NCBI RefSeq assembly: GCF_003725795.1
Contig: NZ_RBEE01000023.1
Span: 248,001 to 312,000, forward strand
Origin: Pedobacter jejuensis
GTDB taxonomy: Bacteria > Bacteroidota > Bacteroidia > Sphingobacteriales > Sphingobacteriaceae
DNA: 64,000 nucleotides
Direction of reading: 5' to 3'
The notes beneath the pieces are model-generated. The model had not been told where the DNA came from. It did not search any database and saw only the letters and a program-made list of their open reading frames with translations. Every line of letters starts with the position of its first letter. Position 1 is the first letter of the stretch. Positions 45,792-53,898 of the stretch are shown here, one piece after another. Position numbers and translations under genes: made by a program.

Positions 45792-47381
45792 TTACATTGT
45801 CGACGCCAGCAATTGTCTTAAATCTTCTAAAGTGTTAATTTCTGCGGCTTTTTTATCTTTTCGCCAACGTAAAATCCTGGGGAAACGAAGGGCTAATCCT
45901 GCTTTGTGTCGCTTACTTTCGGCAATTCCCTCAAAGGCTATTTCGAATACCAATTCGGGTTTTACGGTTCGCAACGGACCGAATTTTTCAATTGCATTTC
46001 TGGTTACGAACGAGTTCACTTCCTTAATTTCTTTATCTGTTAAACCAGAATATGCCTTCGCAATGGTAACCAGATTTTCACCATCACGAACTGCAAAAGT
46101 ATAATCTGTAAAAAAGTTGGCTCTACGTCCGCTACCTTTTTGTGCATAAATCATCACCGCATCAACCGTGTAAGGATTAATTTTCCATTTCCACCAATCG
46201 CCACGTTTGCGGCCGCTGTGGTAATGAGAACTAAGCTTTTTAAGCATAATTCCCTCACTATTAATGGAGCGTGAGGTTTGCCTTAATTCGGCAAGTTCTT
46301 CCCAGTTTTTACATTCGATAACAGGAGAGAGGATAACCGCACTTTCTTCTAAACTGCCAATTAATTGTGTTAATATTTTTCTTCTTTCGCTAAGGGTTTG
46401 CTCACGAAAATCATTGGCTTCAAATTCTAAAATATCATAAACAAAAAATCCGATTGGCGCATCTTCCAATTGTTTTTTGCTAATCGTTTTACGATTTAAA
46501 CGCTGTTGTAAAGTGCTGAACGATAAAACCTGCTTATCTTGAACGGCAAGAATTTCTCCATCTAAAACCACACCATCGGGTAAAACATCAATCAAAAAAT
46601 GCAATTCTGGGAATTGCTCTGTCACCAATTCTTCCCCACGACTCCAAATAAAAAGTTCGCCGTTTCGCTTTACAATTTGCCCGCGAATACCGTCCCATTT
46701 CCATTCGGCTTGCCACTCAGAAATATCGCCAAGTTTATCTGTCTCTTGCTCTAACGCATAGGCCAGGCAAAATGGGTATGGCCACGAATTATCGGTATTT
46801 ACATGTACACCATTAATCAGCTCGGTAAATGTAATTTCGTAAGGATTCCATTTACCCATAATGCTGTGCATAATTTGAGCGCTATCCAAACTGCTTTGTT
46901 TGGCAAGTGCATTTACCAGCATTTTATTAGAAACACCAATTCTAAAATTACCAGAAATGAGTTTATTAAAGATGAAACGTTCTTGTGTTTCGAGTGTATT
47001 CCAGGCGTTTAAAATAAAATTCTTTTTGGTTTCGTCGTCTTTTCCTTCTAAGTCATGCAAATCTTCAATCCATTTGTGGAGTTGAAAATCAGATGTGTTT
47101 TCGGCAGGTGGAAGGAGTAGGGCAATGGTTTCGCTTAAATCGCCTACATTAGAATAGCTTTCAGAAAATAACCATTCGGGTGTTTGAGTAATTTCAATGG
47201 CCCAATATTTTAGTAAAGCCGATTTTATTGGTCGCCTGGGTTTTTTACCTGTAAATAAAGCCACCACCCAAATTTTATCTTTATCATCTGCATAATTGAA
47301 ATAATCTACCAGCGCTGCAATTTTATCGTTGGTTTTATTGCTCAGTTCGAGCTGTTGGATAAGTTTTGCAAAACGTTTCAT
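45792..47381 (-). CDS. ATP-dependent DNA ligase
   Basis: 529 residues: N-terminal helical domain (~1-190), adenylation domain with the catalytic Lys228 in EWKWDGIRGQ, further nucleotidyltransferase motifs VVLDGEILAV, FFVYDIL and SEGIMLKKLSS, and WWKWKI, then an OB-fold with VTRNAI near the C-terminus. Unlike the NAD-dependent housekeeping ligase LigA, it requires ATP. Its ATG overlaps the exonuclease stop (4 bases, ATGA), and the helicase and PdeM genes follow, placing it in the ligase-associated repair cluster. Confidence 0.95.
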   Translation of the reverse strand: MKRFAKLIQQLELSNKTNDKIAALVDYFNYADDKDKIWVVALFTGKKPRRPIKSALLKYWAIEITQTPEWLFSESYSNVGDLSETIALLLPPAENTSDFQLHKWIEDLHDLEGKDDETKKNFILNAWNTLETQERFIFNKLISGNFRIGVSNKMLVNALAKQSSLDSAQIMHSIMGKWNPYEITFTELINGVHVNTDNSWPYPFCLAYALEQETDKLGDISEWQAEWKWDGIRGQIVKRNGELFIWSRGEELVTEQFPELHFLIDVLPDGVVLDGEILAVQDKQVLSFSTLQQRLNRKTISKKQLEDAPIGFFVYDILEFEANDFREQTLSERRKILTQLIGSLEESAVILSPVIECKNWEELAELRQTSRSINSEGIMLKKLSSHYHSGRKRGDWWKWKINPYTVDAVMIYAQKGSGRRANFFTDYTFAVRDGENLVTIAKAYSGLTDKEIKEVNSFVTRNAIEKFGPLRTVKPELVFEIAFEGIAESKRHKAGLALRFPRILRWRKDKKAAEINTLEDLRQLLASTM

Positions 47382-48433
47382 TCTGATTTTTGATTATTGG
47401 TTTCAGAATTTTGATTTTCAGCATCAGCTAAATCAACCTTATTTTCTTCATCATCTTCCTGACCGAATTTAGTAATGACTTCTTCGGATTCGATGCCGCT
47501 ATCATTTAAAAACCTGCTGAAAGCTGCAGTAAAACCATGGGTAACATAAACTTTTTCTGCTTCGGTTGCGGTAATTGCCTCCATTAAGCCTGTCCAATCG
47601 GCATGGTCGCTTAATGCAAAACCTGCATCGGCACTTTGCCAGCGACGATGCGCCCGAACCTGCATCCAGCCAGAACATACACCTGTAACCGGATGCGATA
47701 GGTTTTTAATCCAACGGCTATCCCTCATGGCCGGCGGAACAATTACAATGCCTTTCTGTAATTCATCCTTTGTAGTTTCTGGGGTAATTCTGATGGTTTC
47801 TGGTAAGTTTACACCAGCATTAATTATTACCTCGTTTAGGTTAGCAATACTGTTGTGAACATAAATTGGCACATCGCCAGCCAAATTTTTAATTAGCCGT
47901 TGCGCTTTACCTAAGCTGTAAGCAATTAACACACTGGTTTTTTGATTTTGAATATTGTCGCTAATCCAGCTTTTAATGCCATCGAACACAATATTTTGCT
48001 TTTGCCATTTGTAAACAGGCAAGCCAAAAGTGCTTTCAGATACAAATGAATGGCATTTTACCGGTTCGTAAACATCACTAATGCCATCGTCTTCTGTTTT
48101 ATAATCGCCAGAAATTACGCAAATTTCTCCTTTATACTCTAACCGAACTTGTGCAGAACCAATAATATGCCCTGCCGGAAAGAATGAAATATTTACTCCA
48201 TTTCGAACAATGCTTTCGCCATAATTAAGCGTTTCTACGTCTAAATCTTCGCTAATTCTGCGTTTAATAATCGGTTTGGTAAGTGTATGGCAGAGGTAAT
48301 GTTTATTGCCAAAACGAACATGGTCGCTATGGCCATGCGTAGTTACTGCATAATCTACTGGCCACCAAGGGTCTACGTAAAAATCTCCTTGCTTACAATA
48401 AATGCCTCTTTTGGTAAATTCGATTAATGCCAT
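47378..48433 (-). CDS. Ligase-associated DNA damage response exonuclease
   Basis: Metallo-β-lactamase/CPSF-type nuclease of 351 residues. Metal site: TTHGHSDHVRFG at ~30-42, PAGHIIGSAQ and ISGDYKTEDDG (~100-120), and SDHADWTGL (~275). The β-CASP-like part carries the LRxW-poor short cap of the exonuclease group (SNM1/Pso2-like). It leads the leftward cluster and shares a 4-base overlap with the ligase gene. The ATG lies 41 bases from the first of three palindromes in the divergent gap to satD. The acidic C-terminal tail ends ENQNSETNNQKSE. Confidence 0.93.
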   Translation of the reverse strand: MALIEFTKRGIYCKQGDFYVDPWWPVDYAVTTHGHSDHVRFGNKHYLCHTLTKPIIKRRISEDLDVETLNYGESIVRNGVNISFFPAGHIIGSAQVRLEYKGEICVISGDYKTEDDGISDVYEPVKCHSFVSESTFGLPVYKWQKQNIVFDGIKSWISDNIQNQKTSVLIAYSLGKAQRLIKNLAGDVPIYVHNSIANLNEVIINAGVNLPETIRITPETTKDELQKGIVIVPPAMRDSRWIKNLSHPVTGVCSGWMQVRAHRRWQSADAGFALSDHADWTGLMEAITATEAEKVYVTHGFTAAFSRFLNDSGIESEEVITKFGQEDDEENKVDLADAENQNSETNNQKSE

Positions 48434-48473
48434 GGCTATATAACAACAGATTGAAATATAAGTTTTTTATTAA

Positions 48474-48549
48474 TATCTGCTAATTAGCAGATAAATCTAA
48501 ATATCTGCTAATTAGCAGATAAATTAAAATATCTGGTAATTAGCAGATA
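48474..48549. promoter_or_regulatory. Iterated operator: three 20-bp palindromes at 28-bp pitch
   Basis: TATCTGCTAATTAGCAGATA occurs at 48474-48493 and 48502-48521 (perfect palindromes). TATCTGGTAATTAGCAGATA lies at 48530-48549 (one change). Spacers are 8 AT-rich bases each, so centres are exactly 28 bp apart. They occupy the middle of the 153-bp divergent gap between the repair exonuclease and satD. A reverse -7-like box (TATATTTC, 48453-48460) and a forward one (TATTTTTTG, 48548-48556) flank or touch the outer palindromes. Interpreted as a regulator-binding array; the SatD HTH is the nearest candidate. Confidence 0.7.
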
Positions 48550-48586
48550 TTTTTTGAAGTTTGATAAAATAGTAGGATATTGTACT

Positions 48587-49198
48587 ATGATTTGCATTAT
48601 AACAGGCGATATTATAGGCTCAAGAAAGATTAAAGATAGCTGGTTAATCAGTTTAAAAAAAGCTTTACAAACTGTTTCGGGACAAAATGATAAGTGGGAA
48701 ATATTTCGTGGAGATAGTTTTCAAATAGAAGTTGAACCAGAAAATGCCATCCGAACTGTCGCATATTTAAAGGCTTGCATCAAAATAAATAAACCTGCAG
48801 ATGTAAGGATGGGAATTGGCCTTGGCGAGGCAAAAAATAAACGTAAAAAGCTTTCTGAATCAAGTGGTGATGCTTTTGTAAATTCGGGAATTGCTTTCGA
48901 TGGTTTAAAACAGGCTAAAGTTAATCTTGCAATCAAAACTGATTACCCGGATTTTGATGAAGAAATTAATATTTTAATTAAATTGGCTCTAATTGCTATG
49001 AACGGTTGGGGCGTGGTGGCTGCCGAAATGGTTAAACTAGCTTTAGAGCATGAGCATGTATCGCAAAATGAATTGGCTGCACTTTCAGGAAGAACACAGC
49101 CGCTGGTAAGTGGAGCTTTAAAACGTGCCAACTATTCGGAGCTAATGGAAATGGATAAACTATACCGAAAAAAATTAAACCAAATGCGCTCTAAATAA
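48587..49198 (+). CDS. SatD-family protein: nucleotide-cyclase-like region plus HTH
   Basis: 203 residues from ATG 48587. N-terminal part looks like a class III cyclase/GGDEF-type palm: ITGDIIGSRKI (residues 5-15), RGDSF (41-45), ADVRMGIGLGEA (71-82), SSGDAFVNSGIAF (92-104). This matches the cyclase order DI-GS, GD-F, RxGIG-G and GDAxN. C-terminal ~50 residues (HVSQNELAALSGRTQPLVSG, ~156-175) form a helix-turn-helix. It resembles SatD proteins, usually next to DUF3307 membrane proteins. The longer start at 48554 is rejected as the conserved strand begins here. Its stop overlaps the DUF3307 ATG. Cyclase activity is not established. Confidence 0.85.
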   Translation: MICIITGDIIGSRKIKDSWLISLKKALQTVSGQNDKWEIFRGDSFQIEVEPENAIRTVAYLKACIKINKPADVRMGIGLGEAKNKRKKLSESSGDAFVNSGIAFDGLKQAKVNLAIKTDYPDFDEEINILIKLALIAMNGWGVVAAEMVKLALEHEHVSQNELAALSGRTQPLVSGALKRANYSELMEMDKLYRKKLNQMRSK

Positions 49199-49908
49199 TG
49201 GAAATCTATTTAATCAAAATTATTATTGCTCATTTAATTGGCGATTTCTTTTTGCAGCCAAATGCTTGGGTAAAAGATAAGGAAAGGAAAAAACTTAAAT
49301 CAGCTAAGCTGTATTTACATGTACTGCTGCATGTAGTTTTGATATTTGTTGTTTTCTTAAGTTTTAATGTGTGGAAAGTAGCCTTATCCATTGGTGTTTT
49401 GCATTTTGTTATTGATGCTTTAAAATCATTATTTCAAACCAAGAAAAACGCTCGTATATTATTTTTTGCCGACCAGATTTTACATATCAGTTCGATTGTA
49501 TTGGTTTGGCATATATTTTACAAAGGTTATTTAGACATCAGTTTTTTAAGTGAAACCAAAACATGGTTTTTAATTTCAGGAGCGTTATTTCTAACTATGC
49601 CTACTTCCATCATTATGAAAGTAATAATTGCGAAATGGCTGCCAGAAAGTGACGACGAAAGTCCGAAATCGCTGCAAAACGCAGGTAAGTATATTGGTAT
49701 TTTAGAACGTGTTTTGATTTTTGTTTTTATTCTAACCAATCATTTTGAGGCTGTTGGTTTTCTACTTGCCGCTAAATCTATCTTCCGTTTCGGAGATTTA
49801 AAAGAGGCACATGATTTGAAATTAACGGAATATGTTTTAATTGGAACGCTGCTAAGTTTTGGAATTGCAATAGTTGTATCGTTCGGGATTTCAGGATTAT
49901 TGAAGTAA
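49198..49908 (+). CDS. DUF3307 membrane protein
   Basis: 236 residues with about six or seven hydrophobic segments (~5-20, 38-55, 58-70, 80-105, 118-135, 175-200, 210-235). N-terminal LIKIIIAHLIGDFFLQPNAW matches the DUF3307 pattern (HL-GDF-LQ). The middle has a conserved-looking HFVIDALKS. The start codon overlaps the satD stop by one base, so the proteins are made together. Function unknown; the pairing suggests SatD responds to, or controls, this membrane protein. Confidence 0.88.
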   Translation: MEIYLIKIIIAHLIGDFFLQPNAWVKDKERKKLKSAKLYLHVLLHVVLIFVVFLSFNVWKVALSIGVLHFVIDALKSLFQTKKNARILFFADQILHISSIVLVWHIFYKGYLDISFLSETKTWFLISGALFLTMPTSIIMKVIIAKWLPESDDESPKSLQNAGKYIGILERVLIFVFILTNHFEAVGFLLAAKSIFRFGDLKEAHDLKLTEYVLIGTLLSFGIAIVVSFGISGLLK

Positions 49909-50075
49909 TTTAGATAAACAAAAATTTCATATCTTCTTATTGTATTCAACTTTTCAAAATATTCTATCGAAGGTAATAAAACAATCTACATTTATAATGC
50001 TTTTTAAGCAGAAGGAGATATCTTTTCACCTAAAATATTTGCGTTTCGAACCCTATGATATGGATACTTTAGCTT

Positions 50076-50108
50076 AAACCTATAAGGTTTTTAAAACCTT
50101 ATAGGTTT
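50076..50108. repeat. Palindrome AAACCTATAAGG..CCTTATAGGTTT (copy 2)
   Basis: 33-base inverted repeat related to the one at 27517-27549 with swapped arms. It lies in the convergent DUF3307-DPP IV gap. Confidence 0.8.
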
Positions 50109-50126
50109 AAAAAGATTGAAATAAAA

Positions 50127-50155
50127 AGCGGGGCTATCGAAACCGATTCCCCGCT
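50127..50155 (-). terminator. Terminator of the DPP IV gene
   Basis: AGCGGGG and CCCCGCT outer stem with an inner ATCG-AAAC-CGAT stem, followed on the reverse strand by TTTTTATTT. Confidence 0.85.
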
Positions 50156-50177
50156 GTAATTGCTTTACAAAATCTAT

Positions 50178-52346
50178 TTATTTTGCTCCTGGTGGGCAAT
50201 TATCTTTTAAAAACTTGGTGTAGGTAAGCGATAAATGCTCACTTGTTCCTTCACCTTCGGATATGCTGTGTGTGCGATTTGGATAGCTCATTAACTGAAA
50301 AACCTTTTTGTTTTTAATCAACTCGTTAATTAGCATTTCGGCGTTTTGGTAATGCACATTGTCATCGCCAGTACCGTGAATGTACAATAAATTGCCTTTT
50401 AGATTTTTAGCATACGTAATTGGCGAACCTTTTACATAGGCCTCTTTGCTTGGGAAAGGTGTACCCATGTAACGCTCCTGATAAATGTTATCATACGTTA
50501 GTTGGTTACCTGCCGCTGCAATGGCGATGCCTGTTTTGTAAATTTCGGGATATTGGAACATCAGATTTAAGGTTGATGAACCACCACCGCTCCAACCCCA
50601 AACGGCTACGCGGTCTTTATCCATAAATGCATTTGTTGCCAATAATTTTTTAGCTGCCATAGCTTGGTCGCGGATATTAATTACACCAATATTTTTGTAA
50701 ATACTTTTACGCCAAGTTGCACCTTTTGGAACCGGAGCACCACGATTATCCATCGAAATGTAGATGTAGCCATCTTTAGCCATATCGCCTGCATATAAAA
50801 AATTACGCCCAGCGCCATAAGTATCGGCAGCGGTTTGTGAGGCTGGCTCGCCGTAAACGTAAAAAACAACCGGGTACTTTTTATCAGGATTAAAGTTATC
50901 CGGTTTTTTCATCCAACCATCCATTTCAACTCCATCTTCGGTAGTTACTTTGAAAAATTCTACCTTATTTTTTGGCGCTTCTTGTTTAGATAATTGCGTA
51001 GTTAAGCTGCCATCCATAGTAAATGGATTGCCGGTAGTAAAATTCATCCACTCGGTAATTGGTCTAACTGTAGAGCTATTGTACGTGTGGCGGGCAAATG
51101 CCGCATTAGGAGAAATGTCGTAATTGTGCGTTCCTGGTAGGATAGACGGCGTAACCTGTTCAAGTTTGCCCTTTCCATCTAATTTAGTTTTGAACAAATA
51201 TTTCTGCGTAGCATTGGTTGGTGATGCAGTGAAATAAACATAATTGTTTTTCTCGTCGATTAGTTTAACATCGATTACATCATAATTTCCTTTGGTAACC
51301 AGGGTTGTTTTTTTACCGTCGCGACTGATTCTGTACAAATGATTCCAGCCATCCTTATCAGAAAGAATGGTAAATTCTTTATTATCGGCTAACCATTTCC
51401 ATTCATCTTGAGCATCAATCCAAGCTTTTGCGTTTTCGGTATAAATTGCTTTTGCTGTACCAGAAGTAGCATCACAAAGGAAAACCTTACTTTCATTTTG
51501 CTCACGACTAAGCTGTTGTAAAATAATTTCATTGCTGTTTGGTACCCATTGCATGCGGGGAATATAGTGCTGAATGTTATCGCCCGGAACATTTAACCAG
51601 TTTGTTTTTGCCGATGCTACATCAACCACACCAACTTTACAAGCTGATGGATTTTCGCCAACTTTTGGATACTCTACCGGAATGGTATAAGGATAGATGG
51701 AATCGGTGTTATTTATCATCAAGAAATTTTTGATTTTGGTAGCATCAATTTGCCAATAGGCAATGGTTTTGCTATCCGGACTCCACCTGAAACCATCACG
51801 GCAATCGAATTCTTCTTCGTAAACCCAATCAAATGTGCCGTTAATCATTCTATCGGTTCCATCTGTTGTTAAAGCTTTAGAACCGGTTCCGTCAACATTT
51901 TCTACATATAAATTATGTTTGCTAACGTAAGCTACTTTAGTTCCATCAGGAGATATTTTGGCGAACATTAAAGATGATGCAGGCTTATCTTTACCGATTT
52001 GAGTGATTTTGTTTGTTGTTAAATCGGCCAACCAATAATCACCACGGGTATCGTAACGCCAAACTTTTTTACTGTTGGTATAGATTAATGCTTTTTTACC
52101 ATCATCAGAAAGCTGAAAACTTCTAACTGCTATGGCATTATCTTTTCCAGCAGGAGTTAATAAAGCTTTAGAAATAACTGTTTTTTTATCACTTTTTGGA
52201 AGGGTGACAGAAATAATTTCGCCACCAGCAATTTGGTAGTAAGAATTTCCATCTTTTGCCCAGTTTATACTTTGGGCTTGTACATCAAAAATTGCAAATA
52301 AGGCTATGCAAGTAATTGATAATCTAAATAATAAATTTTTTATCAT
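50178..52346 (-). CDS. Dipeptidyl peptidase IV-type S9 family serine peptidase
   Basis: Secreted prolyl peptidase, 722 residues. Signal peptide 1-24 (cut near DVQAQS). β-propeller domain ~40-470 with the N-terminal DPP IV motif DWVYEEEFDCRDGFRWSPD (double-Glu substrate clamp). The α/β-hydrolase domain has the catalytic Ser in AVWGWSGGGSST, Asp in IHGTGDDNVHYQ and His in YPNRTHSISEGEG. It cleaves X-Pro dipeptides from peptide N-termini in the periplasm. It lies downstream of the small secreted gene at 52442, with a clear terminator after it. Confidence 0.95.
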   Translation of the reverse strand: MIKNLLFRLSITCIALFAIFDVQAQSINWAKDGNSYYQIAGGEIISVTLPKSDKKTVISKALLTPAGKDNAIAVRSFQLSDDGKKALIYTNSKKVWRYDTRGDYWLADLTTNKITQIGKDKPASSLMFAKISPDGTKVAYVSKHNLYVENVDGTGSKALTTDGTDRMINGTFDWVYEEEFDCRDGFRWSPDSKTIAYWQIDATKIKNFLMINNTDSIYPYTIPVEYPKVGENPSACKVGVVDVASAKTNWLNVPGDNIQHYIPRMQWVPNSNEIILQQLSREQNESKVFLCDATSGTAKAIYTENAKAWIDAQDEWKWLADNKEFTILSDKDGWNHLYRISRDGKKTTLVTKGNYDVIDVKLIDEKNNYVYFTASPTNATQKYLFKTKLDGKGKLEQVTPSILPGTHNYDISPNAAFARHTYNSSTVRPITEWMNFTTGNPFTMDGSLTTQLSKQEAPKNKVEFFKVTTEDGVEMDGWMKKPDNFNPDKKYPVVFYVYGEPASQTAADTYGAGRNFLYAGDMAKDGYIYISMDNRGAPVPKGATWRKSIYKNIGVINIRDQAMAAKKLLATNAFMDKDRVAVWGWSGGGSSTLNLMFQYPEIYKTGIAIAAAGNQLTYDNIYQERYMGTPFPSKEAYVKGSPITYAKNLKGNLLYIHGTGDDNVHYQNAEMLINELIKNKKVFQLMSYPNRTHSISEGEGTSEHLSLTYTKFLKDNCPPGAK

Positions 52347-52441
52347 AAAAAATAAGGCATAAAAAAAGCTTTTTAACTTTTGGGCTAATTTAAATAAAAA
52401 GCCGGCAGTTAAAAAGCCTAATATTAATTGAAAGTGGTTAA

Positions 52442-53098
52442 TTATTCACCGCCACCTTGTTGTTGCATCGCTTTTAATTCAGCATATGTGATTTCATCGT
52501 AACCAGCAGGTGCTTTAGTTACAGAAAGTTCACCAACTTTACCTTCAGTTAAAGATTTTAATGTAATTGTTGCTTGTGGAGTATCAACTAAAACAATTGT
52601 TCCTTTAACATCCTTAAAATCAGCAGTTGCAATATTTGCTGGAACTTCAACATCTAAAGTAGCCCATAATTCTCCTGTTCCACCTTTATCATCTTTAAAT
52701 GTGTATTTTTCTGCATTGTAACCAGATACTGTTTTTTTCTCTCCAGTTGCTTTAAAATCAGAATATTTTGGTTTAGCAGCATTAGATTCTTCCATGTCTG
52801 CTTTAGTCATTTTTGCAGCATATTGTTTTTGAGCTACAGGAATATCGACCAAAACCATCCCGGTTTGAGATTTGCTATCCATTAAAACACCAATTGCAGC
52901 CGGACCAAATTCCATTTCTAACTTAGAAATATCTCCGTTAAATTTTACTTTTTGTTCTTCTGGAGCACCCGGTGCTTCAATTTTATATTTGATACCATAA
53001 ACAATAGTACCTTCAGACATTTTCTTTTGGGCATGAGCAATAATTGCCGTACTTACGAAGATTAAAGCGACAACGCTTGTTTTGATTGATTTTAACAT
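52442..53098 (-). CDS. Secreted protein of unknown function (DUF4412/GLPGLI-like)
   Basis: 218 residues, signal peptide 1-23 (cut near IAHAQ). The rest is β-rich with an EGTIVYGIKYKI start, a GYNAEKYTFKDDKGGTGELW segment and a Gln/Gly-rich C-terminus (MQQQGGGE). This layout resembles the DUF4412 or GLPGLI families of Bacteroidota periplasmic proteins; the name is not certain. No catalytic motif. Between the enoyl-CoA hydratase gene (22 bases upstream) and DPP IV (95 bases downstream), all leftward, so cotranscription with the comEC unit is possible. Confidence 0.75.
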   Translation of the reverse strand: MLKSIKTSVVALIFVSTAIIAHAQKKMSEGTIVYGIKYKIEAPGAPEEQKVKFNGDISKLEMEFGPAAIGVLMDSKSQTGMVLVDIPVAQKQYAAKMTKADMEESNAAKPKYSDFKATGEKKTVSGYNAEKYTFKDDKGGTGELWATLDVEVPANIATADFKDVKGTIVLVDTPQATITLKSLTEGKVGELSVTKAPAGYDEITYAELKAMQQQGGGE

Positions 53099-53120
53099 GT
53101 TTTTATTTCAATTTAGTTTT

Positions 53121-53897
53121 TTACCAGTTAATTTTTTCTTTATTTAAAAATGACGCTATTCCTTTTTTAAATTCATCACTTTCTCTAACACGGGCATTAA
53201 TTTGAACGGCAGTTTCCAATGTTTTCTCTAACAAAGGATTTGTAGTTTGGCTAATCAGCTGTTTTGTAATCATTAATGAATTGCCAGAACTTCCTGTACA
53301 CAAACTTAACGCAAATTCTTTAACAGTTTGATTAATTTCTGATGAATTCGTTACAAAATTTATCAAATTATATTTTAATGCTTGCTCTGCTGGGAACGTT
53401 TTGCCCGTTAGCAAAATTTCTTTAGCAACGGTTTCGTTTACTTTTTGCACTAAAAAGCAAGAAACGATGGCGGGTACAAATCCAATTTTCACTTCAGTAT
53501 AGCCGAAGTTGCTCTCTGGAGTTGCAAAAACAATATCGCAAATGGTTGCTAAACCACAGCCACCTGCAATTGCATGACCCTCAACTTGGGCAATTACTAT
53601 TTTTGGTAAGTAATAAATAGTTGTAAAAAGCCTTTTTAAATGATTAGAATCAGCTACGTTTTCTTCAAAAGTGTTGTGTTGCAACTGTTGAAGATACTCT
53701 AAATCTGCACCTGCACTAAATGTACCTCCATTGGCTTTTAAAACTACAACTTTAACTAAATCATCTTCTTCTGCCCGAATAAATGCATTAGTCAATTCAG
53801 CAATTAAATTTGGATTTAATGCGTTACGCTTTTCAGGTCGATTAAGGGTGATGGTAGCAATTCTATCTGCTACGCTATACAAAACCAGAGGTTCCAT
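53121..53897 (-). CDS. Enoyl-CoA hydratase/isomerase family protein (LiuC-like)
   Basis: 258 residues of crotonase fold. ITLNRPEKRNALN opens the fold. Oxyanion-hole residues lie in FSAGADLEYLQQL and in AGGCGLATICDIVFA. Compared with classical hydratases, the first catalytic Glu (in G-C-E-L-A) is Gly here, while the second (GYTEVKIGFVP) is kept. This pattern resembles methylglutaconyl-CoA hydratases of leucine breakdown, which is inferred. Its ATG lies one base after the comEC stop, so it is the last gene of that operon; no functional link to DNA uptake is evident. Confidence 0.88.
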   Translation of the reverse strand: MEPLVLYSVADRIATITLNRPEKRNALNPNLIAELTNAFIRAEEDDLVKVVVLKANGGTFSAGADLEYLQQLQHNTFEENVADSNHLKRLFTTIYYLPKIVIAQVEGHAIAGGCGLATICDIVFATPESNFGYTEVKIGFVPAIVSCFLVQKVNETVAKEILLTGKTFPAEQALKYNLINFVTNSSEINQTVKEFALSLCTGSSGNSLMITKQLISQTTNPLLEKTLETAVQINARVRESDEFKKGIASFLNKEKINW

Positions 53898-53898
53898 G

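Noticed and set aside
48474..48549. Small CRISPR-like array
   Set aside because: Repeats are perfect palindromes with 8-base AT-rich spacers that resemble each other. CRISPR spacers are ~25-40 bases and unrelated, and no cas gene is near.
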